From Steroidobacteraceae bacterium (GTDB lineage Bacteria; Pseudomonadota; Gammaproteobacteria; Steroidobacterales; Steroidobacteraceae), in NCBI GenBank assembly GCA_019634895.1, contig JAHCAM010000007.1:22161-86160 (forward strand): a stretch of DNA of 64,000 bases. The letters are read 5' to 3'. The notes below the pieces were generated by a model. The model saw only the letters and a program-made list of their open reading frames with translations, made no database searches and had not been told where the DNA came from. Positions within the stretch are counted from its first letter, which is position 1; each line of letters opens with the position of its first letter. The position numbers were made by a program, and so were the translations under genes. Positions 43,828 through 53,156 of the stretch are shown in pieces.

Positions 43828-44942
43828 CGCTTCAGCAGCTCGACCAGCCTGTCGTGCGGCAAGGCGATCGCATAACGCCCGTCCTGGCCCTGCATGTCCT
43901 TCGCGGCGACCAGCGCGTTGACGATCGCCTCTTCGGTCGCCTGCACGGTGGCCTCGAACAGCGGGCTGAGCGAGCCGTTGTCGAGGAACTCCGCGGCCGC
44001 GTAGGAATCGCTCGCGATCGCCTGCGCGTTGGCGGTGGAGAAGGACACGAAGATGTCGCCCGAACCATTGCCGGCGACCGAGCCCATGCGCGCGAGGCCC
44101 ATGCCGGCGCGGCGCACGATGCGCTTGAGCTGGTGCGGCAGCAGCGGCGCATCGGTCGCGACCACGATGATGATCGAGCCGGTCTCGTCCCGCTGGTCCT
44201 GGTAGGCGCGGTGCTCGCGGATGTTCTCGCCGACCGGCACGCCCGCGATGCGAAGCTGTTCGCGCAGCCCGTAGTTGGCCTGCACCAGGACGCCGACCGT
44301 GTGGGTCCGGTCCGCGATCGCCACCTGCCGCGAGGACGTGCCGATGCCGCACTTGAACTCGTGGCAGATCATGCCGGTGCCGCCGCCGACGCTGCCCTCG
44401 GCGACCGGGCCGCCCGCGGCGCTCTCCAGCGCAGCGGTTGCGTGCCCGGGATTCACATGGAAGCCGTTGATGTCGTTGAGGTGCCCGTCAAAGGTCTCGG
44501 CGACCACGGGCAGCGACCACCAGTAGCCGGTCGTATCCGGGCCGGCCATGCGCACGCGCCAGGCGATCACGGCGTCCCGAACCACCCCGACGCTGTGCGT
44601 GTTGGTGATCATCACCGGCCCTTCCAGCTCGCCGGATTCCTCGAGCCAGGTGGTGCCGGTCATCTCGCCGTTGCCGTTCAGCGAGTGCCAGCCGCCGAAG
44701 ACCGGCGTGGCGAAGCTGTCGCGCCCGCGCGGCAGGATCGCGGTGACGCCAGTGCGCACCTTGCGGCCGTCCGGCAGGTCCGCGACCAGCGTCGTATGCC
44801 CGACGGTCACGCCGGCGACGTCGGTGATCGCATTCAGCGGCCCGGGCTGGCCGTCGAAGGGCACGCCGAGGTCGCGCGCGCGCGGCCCCGCCAGGCAGGC
44901 GGCTGTCGCAAACGCCATCAATAATGTCAGGATGCTCTTCAT
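43800..44942 (-). CDS. P1 family peptidase (DmpA/BapA beta-peptidyl aminopeptidase-like)
   Basis: 380 residues. This is the N-terminal nucleophile family that cuts itself into two chains at a Gly-Ser bond; the motif DETGSIIIVVATDAPLLPHQLKR puts the new N-terminal Ser at 256. GGGTGMICHEFKCGIGTSSR is the other family hallmark. These enzymes release N-terminal D-amino or beta-amino acids from peptides. A leader (SILTLLMAFATAACLAG) should export it. It lies on the opposite strand to the genes around it. Its ATG and the ATG of the Rieske gene share the same CATG. Confidence 0.92.
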   Translation of the reverse strand: MKSILTLLMAFATAACLAGPRARDLGVPFDGQPGPLNAITDVAGVTVGHTTLVADLPDGRKVRTGVTAILPRGRDSFATPVFGGWHSLNGNGEMTGTTWLEESGELEGPVMITNTHSVGVVRDAVIAWRVRMAGPDTTGYWWSLPVVAETFDGHLNDINGFHVNPGHATAALESAAGGPVAEGSVGGGTGMICHEFKCGIGTSSRQVAIADRTHTVGVLVQANYGLREQLRIAGVPVGENIREHRAYQDQRDETGSIIIVVATDAPLLPHQLKRIVRRAGMGLARMGSVAGNGSGDIFVSFSTANAQAIASDSYAAAEFLDNGSLSPLFEATVQATEEAIVNALVAAKDMQGQDGRYAIALPHDRLVELLKRYNRWSPPR

Positions 44943-46008
44943 GACCGGGAACCCGCTGGTGACCGAAAGTCCGGCGCTCGCGCTGCCGCCCGGGTACTAC
45001 CTGGGCGCCGACATGCTAGCGCAGGACCGCCGTGCGGTGCTGGCCCGCGGCTGGCAGCTGGTCGCGCACGCGTCCGACCTCGGCGGCGCCGGCGACCACG
45101 TCGTCACCACGGTCGCGGACGTGCCGGTGCTCGTGGTGCGCGGCGACGACGGCAGGCTGCGCGCCTTCGCCAACGTCTGCCGCCATCGCGGCGGGCCGCT
45201 CGCGCTCGGGAACGGCCGCGGCGCGCGCATGCTGCACTGCCGCTACCACGGCTGGATCTACGGCCTCGACGGCTGCCTGAAGCGCGCGCCGGAGATGCAG
45301 GATGCCGCGGGATTCGATGCCCGCGGCATCAGGCTGCCGGCTCTCGCGGTCGAGGAGTGGCTGGGGCTCGTGTTCGTGAACGTCGCCGGCGAGCCCGTGC
45401 CGTTCGCCGAGCTGGTCGCGGGCATCGCCGAGCGCATCGCGCCGGCAGACTTCGCGCCGATGCGCCACGTCCACAGCCGCCACTACGACGTCGCCTGCAA
45501 CTGGAAGCTGTACGTGGAGAACTACGTCGAGGGCTACCACCTGCCGTACGTGCACCCGGGCCTCACCCAGGCGCTGGACTACCGGAGCTACTTCACGGAA
45601 TCCGCGCGCTGGCATTCGCTGCAGCATTCGCCGGTCGCCGCCGACGGCGCCGCCTACGGCGCAGGCCATGCCTGGTACTGGTACCTCTACCCGAACACGA
45701 TGCTGAACCTGATGCCTGGCCGGCTGCAGGCCAACCGCGTGCTGCCGCTCGCGCCCGACCGCTGCCGGGTCGAATTCCACTACTATTACCTGCCCGACCG
45801 GGAAGCGCAGGCGCGGATCGCGGCCGATCTCGCCTTCACCGACCGGGTGCAGCAGGAGGACGGCGCCATCTGCGAGCAGGTTCAGCGCGGACTCGCGTCG
45901 GGCTTCTATGAGCCGGGCCGGCTGTGCCCGCGGCACGAGCAGGCGGTCGCCCACTTTCACCGCCTGCTGCTGGCCGATTACGCGCGTGAACCGGAGGTGC
46001 ATGCATGA
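44941..46008 (+). CDS. Rieske non-haem iron oxygenase, alpha subunit
   Basis: 355 residues. The Rieske [2Fe-2S] site is CRHRGG (Cys80, His82) and CRYHGWIYG (Cys100, His103). The catalytic iron site is NWKLYVENYVEGYHLPYVH, with His200 and His205. This pattern fits aromatic-ring hydroxylases and the choline/carnitine-type monooxygenases. It needs a reductase, and none is seen here. The substrate is unknown. Its start codon overlaps the ATG of the divergent P1 gene, and its stop overlaps the amidohydrolase start (ATGA). The ATG at 44932 is an alternative. Confidence 0.9.
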   Translation: MTGNPLVTESPALALPPGYYLGADMLAQDRRAVLARGWQLVAHASDLGGAGDHVVTTVADVPVLVVRGDDGRLRAFANVCRHRGGPLALGNGRGARMLHCRYHGWIYGLDGCLKRAPEMQDAAGFDARGIRLPALAVEEWLGLVFVNVAGEPVPFAELVAGIAERIAPADFAPMRHVHSRHYDVACNWKLYVENYVEGYHLPYVHPGLTQALDYRSYFTESARWHSLQHSPVAADGAAYGAGHAWYWYLYPNTMLNLMPGRLQANRVLPLAPDRCRVEFHYYYLPDREAQARIAADLAFTDRVQQEDGAICEQVQRGLASGFYEPGRLCPRHEQAVAHFHRLLLADYAREPEVHA

Positions 46009-47294
46009 GATTCCGCCGCGGGCTGTTCGCCCTGGTCCTGGCCGCCTGTACGGCGACCGCGGCCGCCCAACCGGTCGTGGTGCGCGCCGGGCGCGTGCTC
46101 GACGTCGAGCACGGCCGCTATCTGCTGGACCAGGCGATCCGCATCGACGACGGCCGCATCGTCTCGGTCACGCCCTGGGGCGCGGGTGCGCGCGGCGGCG
46201 CGCAGTTCATCGACTGGTCGCGCTACACGGTGCTGCCCGGCCTCATCGACCTGCACACGCACCTGGTGGGCGACGTCAGCTCGGCCGACGTCGCGGCGCC
46301 GCTGTCGAGTTCCGCGGCGCGCGATGCGCTGATCGGTGCCGCGCATGCGCGCGCCACGCTGGCGGCCGGTTTCACCACCGTGCGCGACGTCGGCACCTAT
46401 CGCGCGCAGGTGGACGTCGCGCTCAGGAACGCCATCAATTCCGGCCTGGTCGAGGGGCCGCGGATGTTCGTCGCCGGCGCCTACGTGACGGTCACCGACG
46501 GCGGCGGCGAGGTCACCGGCCTGCCTGAAGGCACGGTCGTGCCGGAGGAAATGCGCCGCGGCGTCGCCGACGACGAGGCCGCCGTCCGCCTGCGCGTGCG
46601 CGAGCTGCTGGCGAACGGCGCCGACTTCATCAAGATCATCGCCACCGGCGCCGTGTTCACCTCCGGCACCACGCCCTCCGCTCCCGAGTACAGCGAGCAG
46701 GAGATCCGCGCCGCCGTCGAGGAGGCCGCCAAGGCGGGCACCTACGTGGTCGCGCACGCGCACGGCGCGGAAGGCATCAAGAACGCGGTGCGCGCCGGCG
46801 TGCGTTCCATCGAGCACGGCTCCTACCTCGACGACGAGGGCATCGCACTGATGAAGAAGCACGGCACCTGGCTGGTCGCCGACGTCTACAACGGCGACTA
46901 CACCGAGGAGGTCGGGCACCGCGACGGCTGGTCGGAGGAGATCCTGCGCAAGAACCGCGAGACCACCGACATCCAGCGGGAAGGATTCCGCAAGGCCGTC
47001 AAGGCGGGGGTGCGCATCGGCTACGGCACCGACGCCGGCATCTTCCCGCACGGCGCCAATGCGCGGCAGTTCGCGTACATGGTGCGCTTCGGCATGACGC
47101 CGATCCAGGCGATACGCGCCGCCACCGTCGACGCCGCCGCGTCGCTCGGCCGCGCACAGGAACTCGGCACGATCGCGCCAGGGCACTTCGCCGACCTCAT
47201 CGCCGTCGACTGCGATCCGCTCGCCGGCATCGCCTGCCTGGAGCACGTCTCCGCCGTCATCAAGGACGGCCACCTGTTCGATCCCGGGGACTGA
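46005..47294 (+). CDS. Secreted amidohydrolase (Xaa-Pro/prolidase-like metal hydrolase)
   Basis: 429 residues. A leader ends near ATAAAQ. The metal-dependent hydrolase pattern is present: LPGLIDLHTHLVG (HxH), NGADFIKIIATG (Lys that becomes carboxylated), YVVAHAHGAEG (His), RSIEHGSYLD (His) and YGTDAGIFPHG (Asp). This is the two-metal amidohydrolase fold used by prolidase-like and imidazolone-type enzymes acting on N-acyl or dipeptide bonds. It should be periplasmic. It overlaps the Rieske gene by 4 bp and is 3 bp before the APC permease. Confidence 0.9.
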   Translation: MRFRRGLFALVLAACTATAAAQPVVVRAGRVLDVEHGRYLLDQAIRIDDGRIVSVTPWGAGARGGAQFIDWSRYTVLPGLIDLHTHLVGDVSSADVAAPLSSSAARDALIGAAHARATLAAGFTTVRDVGTYRAQVDVALRNAINSGLVEGPRMFVAGAYVTVTDGGGEVTGLPEGTVVPEEMRRGVADDEAAVRLRVRELLANGADFIKIIATGAVFTSGTTPSAPEYSEQEIRAAVEEAAKAGTYVVAHAHGAEGIKNAVRAGVRSIEHGSYLDDEGIALMKKHGTWLVADVYNGDYTEEVGHRDGWSEEILRKNRETTDIQREGFRKAVKAGVRIGYGTDAGIFPHGANARQFAYMVRFGMTPIQAIRAATVDAAASLGRAQELGTIAPGHFADLIAVDCDPLAGIACLEHVSAVIKDGHLFDPGD

Positions 47295-47297
47295 ACG

Positions 47298-48617
47298 ATG
47301 GAAACGCGCCAGCTCGGCATCTGGATGTGCACCGCCCTGGTGGTCGGCAACACGATCGGCATGGGCATCTTCATGCAGCCGGCGGCGCTCGCGCCCTTCG
47401 GCCTCAACGCGCTCACCGGCTGGGTCGCGGTGATCGTCGGCTGCAGCAGCCTCGCGCTGGTGTTCGCTGCGCTCGCGCGCCGGATGCCGCAGGCGGACGG
47501 CCCATTCGACTACGTGCGCAGCACGCTCGGCGGGCCGGTGGCCTTTGCCGCGATCTGGAGTTACTGGGTCTCCACGCTGGTCACGCTGCCGACCCTGGCA
47601 GTCGCGGTGGTCGGGTATTTCATCTCCGCCTTTCCCGCTTCGCAGTCGATTCCGCCCGCGGTGCTGACGGTGGCATTCATGTGGCTGTTCGTCGGCGTCA
47701 ACCTGCTCGGCGTCAGGAGCGGCGGGCGCGTGCAGGTGATCACTTCCGTGCTGAAGCTCGTTCCGCTGCTGCTGGTCCTCGTAGTCGGCGCCGCGGCGAT
47801 CCTCGCCGAGCCCGCCGCCTACGTCGTCAACCTTCCCACGACGCCGGCGGTCGGGCTGCCGGCCTCGATGGCCGCGGCATCCATCGCCCTCTATGCCATG
47901 CTCGGCTTCGAGTCGGCGACCGTCGCCTCGGCCCGCGCGCGGGATCCGGAGCGGACGATCCCGCGCGCGACGCTGATCGGCACGCTGGTGGTCGCGCTGG
48001 TCTACGTGGCCGCAGTCGCGATCGGCATGCTGGTCGTGCCGCAGGCGACGCTGGCGGCTTCGGACGCGCCGTTCGTGACGATTCTCGACAGCCTGCTGGG
48101 CGCCGGCTACGGGCGCTGGCTGGCGTTGTTCGTGGTCATCAGCGGCCTGGGCTGCCTGAACGGCTGGACGCTGGTCGTCGCCGAGCTCGCGCGCACGCTC
48201 GCGATCAAGAAGCTCATGCCGGAGGCCATGGGCCGCGTCAACCGCTTCGGCGTGCCTTGGGTCGGCCTGCTCGTCATCGGCGTGCTCGCGACCTTCATCG
48301 GCCTCATGACCTACAGCGATTCGCTGGTCGCGGGCTTTACCCTGCTGTCGGTCATCGTGACCGCCGCGAACCTGCCGCTCTACGCCTGCTGTGCGATCGC
48401 GATGTTCCTGCTGTGGAAGCGCAGGCCGGGACTCGCGCCGCCGGCACTGTGGCTCGCCGGCGCGGGCGGGCTGGCGTTCACCGCATTCGCATTCTTCGGC
48501 GTGGGCCTGGAGTCGTTCCTGTGGGCCTTCGCGCTGTGCTTCGCGGGCCTGCCGGTCTATTTCTGGATGCGGCGGCGCCATCCCGACGCCGCGGCGGTCG
48601 CCACGCCCAAGATGTGA
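47298..48617 (+). CDS. APC-family amino acid permease
   Basis: 439 residues, about 12 hydrophobic helices. The first helix has GNTIGMGIFMQPAALAPFG, the conserved substrate-contact motif of the APC superfamily. A later helix has SIALYAMLGFESATVASARARDPERTIPRA, the other marker. It probably moves amino acids or polyamines in exchange or with protons; the exact substrate is not predictable. It is 3 bp after the amidohydrolase and overlaps the TPR gene by GTGA, so it is in that operon and may import the released amino acids. Confidence 0.93.
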   Translation: METRQLGIWMCTALVVGNTIGMGIFMQPAALAPFGLNALTGWVAVIVGCSSLALVFAALARRMPQADGPFDYVRSTLGGPVAFAAIWSYWVSTLVTLPTLAVAVVGYFISAFPASQSIPPAVLTVAFMWLFVGVNLLGVRSGGRVQVITSVLKLVPLLLVLVVGAAAILAEPAAYVVNLPTTPAVGLPASMAAASIALYAMLGFESATVASARARDPERTIPRATLIGTLVVALVYVAAVAIGMLVVPQATLAASDAPFVTILDSLLGAGYGRWLALFVVISGLGCLNGWTLVVAELARTLAIKKLMPEAMGRVNRFGVPWVGLLVIGVLATFIGLMTYSDSLVAGFTLLSVIVTAANLPLYACCAIAMFLLWKRRPGLAPPALWLAGAGGLAFTAFAFFGVGLESFLWAFALCFAGLPVYFWMRRRHPDAAAVATPKM

Positions 48618-50638
48618 ACGCGCCCGCGAACCAGGATCCCGTCGGAACGCTGGCGACCGCGCTCGCGCACGCCGAGCGCCTGCTCGCCTCCTCGCCCGTG
48701 CTCGCCGCCGAACAGGCCGAGGAGATCCTGAAGGCCGTGCCGCAGCATCCGTCGGCGCTGCTGATCCTCGCCGCCGCGAAGCGCAGGCAGGGCGATGCCG
48801 CAGGAGCGCTCGAACTGCTGGAACCGATCGCGGCTGCGCACGGCAGCCACGCGATCGTGCACTACGAACGCGGCCTGGCGCTCGGCGCGCTGCGCCGCGG
48901 CGAGGAAGCGGCGGCGGCGCTGCGGCGCGCGGTGGAACTCAAGCCCGACCTCGGCGACGCCTGGCGGGCGCTCGCCGATCACCTGCACGCGATCGGCGAC
49001 ACCGAGGGCGCGGACGAGGCATACGCGAAGCACCTGCGGTTCTCGATCCGCGACCCGCGGCTGCTGGAGGCGGGAGCGGCACTGACGGAGAACCGCATCG
49101 CGGTCGCCGAGAACCTGTTGCGCGCGCACCTGAAGCAGTACCCGACCGACATCGCGGCGATCCGCATGCTGGCGGAGGTCGCGGCGCGCCTCGGCCGCCA
49201 TGGCGATGCCGAGTCGCTGCTGACGCGCTGCCTGGAGCTCGCGCCCTCGTTCACCGCGGCGCGCCACAACCTCGCCTCGATCCTGCACCGCCAGGGCAAG
49301 GCGACGCAGGCGCTGGTGCACGCCGAGCAGGTGCTGGCGCAGGACCCGTCGAATCCGGGCTACCGCAACATGAAAGCCGCGATCCTCGGCCAGATCGGCG
49401 AGTACGACCAGGCGATCGGCATCTACCGCGAGGTGCTCGGCGAATACCCGGGACAGCCCAAGGCCTGGATGAGCTACGGCCATGCGCTCAAGTCCGCGGG
49501 CCAGAGCGAGGAATCGATCGCCGCCTACCGGCGCTCGGCCGAGCTCGAACCGAAGTTCGGCGAGGCCTGGTGGAGCCTCGCCAACCTCAAGACCTTCCGC
49601 TTCGAAGCCGCCGACCTCGCGACCATGCGGGCCCAGCTCGAACGCAGCGACCTGAGCGATGCCGACCGTTTCCACTTCCACTTCGCGATCGGCAAGGCGC
49701 TGGAGGACGCGGGCGACTGGGACGGCTCGTTCCGGCACTACGCGGAGGGCAATCGCATCCGCAAGAGCCTGATCCGCTATGACGCGGACGAGAACACGGC
49801 TTCGGTCAGGCGCTCCAAGGCCTTGTTTACGAAAGAGTTTCTGGAGGAGCGCCGCGGCTTCGGCGACCCGCGCCCGGACCCCATCTTCATCGTCGGCCTG
49901 CCGCGCTCGGGCTCCACCCTGCTCGAACAGATCCTGTCCTCGCACAGCCAGGTCGAGGGGACCATGGAGCTGCCGGACGTCATCGGCATCGCGCGCGAAC
50001 TGGGCGGGCGCCGCAGCAAGTCGCAGGAATCGAAGTATCCCGAAGTGCTCGCCACCATGGGCGCCGCGGAACTGGCGGCGCTGGGCGCACGCTACCTCGA
50101 GCAGACCCGCGTGCAGCGCAAGACCGCAGCGCCGTTCTTCATCGACAAGATGCCGAACAACTTCGCGCACCTCGGGCTGATCCACCTGATGCTGCCGAAC
50201 GCGAGGATCGTGGACGCGCGCCGCCATCCGCTCGCCTGCTGCTTCTCGGCGTTCAAGCAGCATTTCGCGCGCGGCCAGCATTTCACCTTCGGCCTCGAGG
50301 ACATCGGCCGCTACTACCGCGACTACGTCGAACTGATGGCCCACTTCGACCGGGTCCTGCCCGGGCGCGTGCATCGCATCCTTTACGAGCGCCTGGTGGA
50401 CGACACCGAGGGCGAGGTCCGCCGCCTGCTCGACTATTGCGGCCTGCCGTTTGAGGAAGGCTGCCTGCGCTTCTACGAGAACGAGCGTGCGGTGCGCACC
50501 GCGAGCTCCGAGCAGGTGCGCCAGCCCATTTACCGGGGGGGCGTGGATCACTGGCGGCACTTCGAACCCTGGCTCGGCCCGTTGAAGGAAGCGCTCGGAC
50601 CGGTTCTCGACGCCTGGCCGGATGCACCGGAGTTTTGA
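48614..50638 (+). CDS. TPR-repeat sulfotransferase-like protein
   Basis: 674 residues from GTG at 48614. About 8-10 TPR repeats fill the first 400 residues (for example AIVHYERGLALGALRRGEEAAAALRRAVELKPD). A sulfotransferase domain follows with PIFIVGLPRSGSTLLEQILSSHSQVEG, the PAPS-binding loop, and a later IVDARRHPLACCFSAF for the 3'-phosphate. TPR-sulfotransferases transfer sulfate to proteins or glycans, but the bacterial ones are mostly uncharacterised. There are no signals for export. It overlaps the APC gene by 4 bp and precedes TonB receptor 3. Confidence 0.9.
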   Translation: MNAPANQDPVGTLATALAHAERLLASSPVLAAEQAEEILKAVPQHPSALLILAAAKRRQGDAAGALELLEPIAAAHGSHAIVHYERGLALGALRRGEEAAAALRRAVELKPDLGDAWRALADHLHAIGDTEGADEAYAKHLRFSIRDPRLLEAGAALTENRIAVAENLLRAHLKQYPTDIAAIRMLAEVAARLGRHGDAESLLTRCLELAPSFTAARHNLASILHRQGKATQALVHAEQVLAQDPSNPGYRNMKAAILGQIGEYDQAIGIYREVLGEYPGQPKAWMSYGHALKSAGQSEESIAAYRRSAELEPKFGEAWWSLANLKTFRFEAADLATMRAQLERSDLSDADRFHFHFAIGKALEDAGDWDGSFRHYAEGNRIRKSLIRYDADENTASVRRSKALFTKEFLEERRGFGDPRPDPIFIVGLPRSGSTLLEQILSSHSQVEGTMELPDVIGIARELGGRRSKSQESKYPEVLATMGAAELAALGARYLEQTRVQRKTAAPFFIDKMPNNFAHLGLIHLMLPNARIVDARRHPLACCFSAFKQHFARGQHFTFGLEDIGRYYRDYVELMAHFDRVLPGRVHRILYERLVDDTEGEVRRLLDYCGLPFEEGCLRFYENERAVRTASSEQVRQPIYRGGVDHWRHFEPWLGPLKEALGPVLDAWPDAPEF

Positions 50639-50690
50639 CGGCACGCGGTCAAGGCGTAAACTCAACCAACCTCGACGCGGAGACTCCCAC

Positions 50691-53084
50691 ATGCAACGGT
50701 CCAAGAAGCGCAAACAGAAGCTTTCGCAGTCGGTTGTGGTCCGGGCACCACTCGCCTCGGCCATCCTGATGGCGCTGTCGCCGGCACAGGCGCAGGAACC
50801 CTCCGTTCTGGGCGAGGTGTACGTCACCGCGCAGAAGCGCGGCGAGGAAAGCATCCAGGACGTGCCGATGAGCATCCAGGCCCTCGGCACCGCGAAGCTC
50901 GAAGAGCTCAACATCACCAAGTTCGACGACTACGTGAAGTTCCTGCCCTCGGTCTCCTACCAGACCTTCGGCCCCGGTTTCGCGCTGGTGTACATGCGCG
51001 GCGTGGCCAGCGGCGGCGACGGCAACCATTCCGGCCCGCTGCCCTCGGTCGGCGTGTACCTCGACGAGCAGCCGATCACGACCATCACCGGCGCGCTCGA
51101 CCTGCACCTCTACGACATCGCGCGCGTCGAGGCGCTCGCGGGCCCGCAGGGCACGCTGTACGGCGCGTCGTCGCAGGCCGGCACGATCCGCATCATCACC
51201 AACAAGCCGGACCCGTCCGGCTTCTCGGCCAGCTACGGCATCGAGGGCAACACCGTGTCGAAGGGCGACATGGGCTACCTCGGCGAGGGCCACGTCAACG
51301 TCCCGATCGGCGACAACGCCGCCATCCGCCTGGTCGGCTGGGCGCGGCACGACGCCGGTTACATCGACAATATCGCCTTCCAGCGCACCTGGCCGGGCTG
51401 CGCCACTGCCGCGCCGGTCGCCGACTGCACGACGGACAGCACGCCGCTGGCGAAGAAGGACTTCAACGAGGTGGACACCTACGGCGCGCGCGCCGCGCTG
51501 CGGGTGGACCTCAACGACACCTGGACCGTCACGCCCTCGATCATGGGGCAGGACATGAAGGCGGACGGCGTGTTCGGCTACGACGCGACGCTCGGCAAGC
51601 TGCGGACCGCGCACGTTTACCCCGACAAGTCGAAGGACAAGTGGTGGCAGGCGGCGCTGACCGTCGAGGGCAAGATCGGCAACCTCGACGTCGTCTACGC
51701 GGGCGCCTACCTCGACCGCCAGATCGATTCCGAACTCGACTATTCCGACTACTCGTACTTCTACGACTACTTCGGCTACTACTCGCTCTACATCACCGAC
51801 GCCGACGGCAACCCGACCATCGGCCAGTACATCTGGGGCCGGGACGGCTTCAAGAAGATGAGCCACGAGCTGCGCATCTCGACGCCGGCGGACCGGCGCG
51901 TGCGCGGCGTCATGGGACTGTTCTGGCAGGAACAGACGCACGACATCACGCAGCGCTACCTGGTGGACAACCTCAACCCGGACTACTGGGTCACCGGCTG
52001 GGACGACACCATCTGGCTGACGCAGCAGGAGCGCATGGACCGCGACGAGGCCCTGTTCGGCGAGATCTCCTTCGACCTCACCGACAGGCTGACGGCGACC
52101 GGCGGGCTGCGCTACTACCGCTTCGACAACACGCTGGAAGGGTTCTTCGGCTACGGCGACTGGGGCTGGTCGGGCACCGGCGAGGCGGTCTGCAACGACG
52201 AGGGCCTGACCGAGCCCTACCGCGGCGCGCCCTGCAAGTACATGGACAAGCGCACCAAGGACGACGACTACATCGGCAAGCTCAACCTGACCTACAAGTT
52301 CAGCGACGACGCGCTCGTGTACGCGACCTGGTCAGAGGGCTTCCGGCCGGGCGGCATCAACCGCCGCGGCACGCTGCCGCCGTATTCCGCGGACTTCCTG
52401 ACCAACTACGAGCTCGGCTGGAAGACGACCTGGGCAGACGGGCGCGTGCGCTTCAACGGCGCCGTGTTCCACGAGGAGTGGGACGGCTTCCAGTTCGCGC
52501 TGCTGGGCCTCAACGGCCTGACCGAGATCAAGAACGCGGCCGAGGCGCGCATCCAGGGCGCCGAACTGGACCTCACCTGGGCGGCAACCGACACGTTCCA
52601 GCTGTCGGGCGGCGTGGCGCTGATCGACTCGGAGCTGACCGCGAACTACTGCGGCTTCGTCGACGCCAACGGCAATCCGGAAACGAACTGCCCGGATCCG
52701 GAGGCGGCCAAGGGCACGCAGCTGCCGGTGACGCCGAAGTTCAAGGCCAACCTGACGCTGCGGCAGGGGTTCCAGCTCGGGTCCTTCGACTCGTACTGGC
52801 GCGCCTCGCTGGTCCACAAGGGCAAGAGCCGCGCCGACCTGCGCGAGCTCGAGAACTCGATCATGGGCGACCAGCCGGGCTACGAGATCCTCGACCTGTC
52901 GGCGGGATTCTCGAGGAACGACTACACGGTGGAGCTGTTCGTGAACAACGCCACGGACGAGCGCACCATCCTGTACCGCTACGCGCAATGCGCAGAGGCG
53001 GTCTGCGGCACGCAGCCGTACGTCGTCACGACCACCCCGCGCACCATCGGCGTGAAGTTCACGCAGCGCTTCGGCAGCAAGTAG
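50691..53084 (+). CDS. TonB-dependent receptor 3
   Basis: 797 residues. A basic N-terminus and signal end near SPAQAQEP. The plug starts with EVYVTAQKRGEESIQDVPMSIQALG, the common TonB-receptor opening, and contains LVYMRGVASGG and GPQGTLYGASSQAGTIRI. The barrel ends VGVKFTQRFGSK; the last residues after the aromatic are unusual. GGAG lies 8 bases before the ATG. It follows the TPR gene after 52 bp and is separated from the next gene by a strong terminator, so it may be the last gene of the catabolic run. The ligand is unknown. Confidence 0.94.
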   Translation: MQRSKKRKQKLSQSVVVRAPLASAILMALSPAQAQEPSVLGEVYVTAQKRGEESIQDVPMSIQALGTAKLEELNITKFDDYVKFLPSVSYQTFGPGFALVYMRGVASGGDGNHSGPLPSVGVYLDEQPITTITGALDLHLYDIARVEALAGPQGTLYGASSQAGTIRIITNKPDPSGFSASYGIEGNTVSKGDMGYLGEGHVNVPIGDNAAIRLVGWARHDAGYIDNIAFQRTWPGCATAAPVADCTTDSTPLAKKDFNEVDTYGARAALRVDLNDTWTVTPSIMGQDMKADGVFGYDATLGKLRTAHVYPDKSKDKWWQAALTVEGKIGNLDVVYAGAYLDRQIDSELDYSDYSYFYDYFGYYSLYITDADGNPTIGQYIWGRDGFKKMSHELRISTPADRRVRGVMGLFWQEQTHDITQRYLVDNLNPDYWVTGWDDTIWLTQQERMDRDEALFGEISFDLTDRLTATGGLRYYRFDNTLEGFFGYGDWGWSGTGEAVCNDEGLTEPYRGAPCKYMDKRTKDDDYIGKLNLTYKFSDDALVYATWSEGFRPGGINRRGTLPPYSADFLTNYELGWKTTWADGRVRFNGAVFHEEWDGFQFALLGLNGLTEIKNAAEARIQGAELDLTWAATDTFQLSGGVALIDSELTANYCGFVDANGNPETNCPDPEAAKGTQLPVTPKFKANLTLRQGFQLGSFDSYWRASLVHKGKSRADLRELENSIMGDQPGYEILDLSAGFSRNDYTVELFVNNATDERTILYRYAQCAEAVCGTQPYVVTTTPRTIGVKFTQRFGSK

Positions 53085-53098
53085 GCGGCCGTCCTCCG

Positions 53099-53130
53099 GG
53101 CCCCGGCACCTGGCGGTGCCGGGGCCTCTT
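53099..53130 (+). terminator. Strong intrinsic terminator after TonB receptor 3
   Basis: A perfect 12-bp stem (GGCCCCGGCACC at 53099-53110 with 53115-53126) and a 4-base loop are followed by TCTT. It lies 15 bp after the receptor stop and 27 bp before the end of the convergent M20 gene, so it can also serve that gene. Confidence 0.8.
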
Positions 53131-53156
53131 GCTGCCCGGCTCCGCCGGGAATCCCC

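Noticed and set aside
47327..48613. Frame that would extend the TPR-sulfotransferase upstream through the permease gene
   Set aside because: The first 430 codons are the permease read in another frame; the permease has clear helices and motifs, and the GTG at 48614 gives the normal 4-bp overlap.
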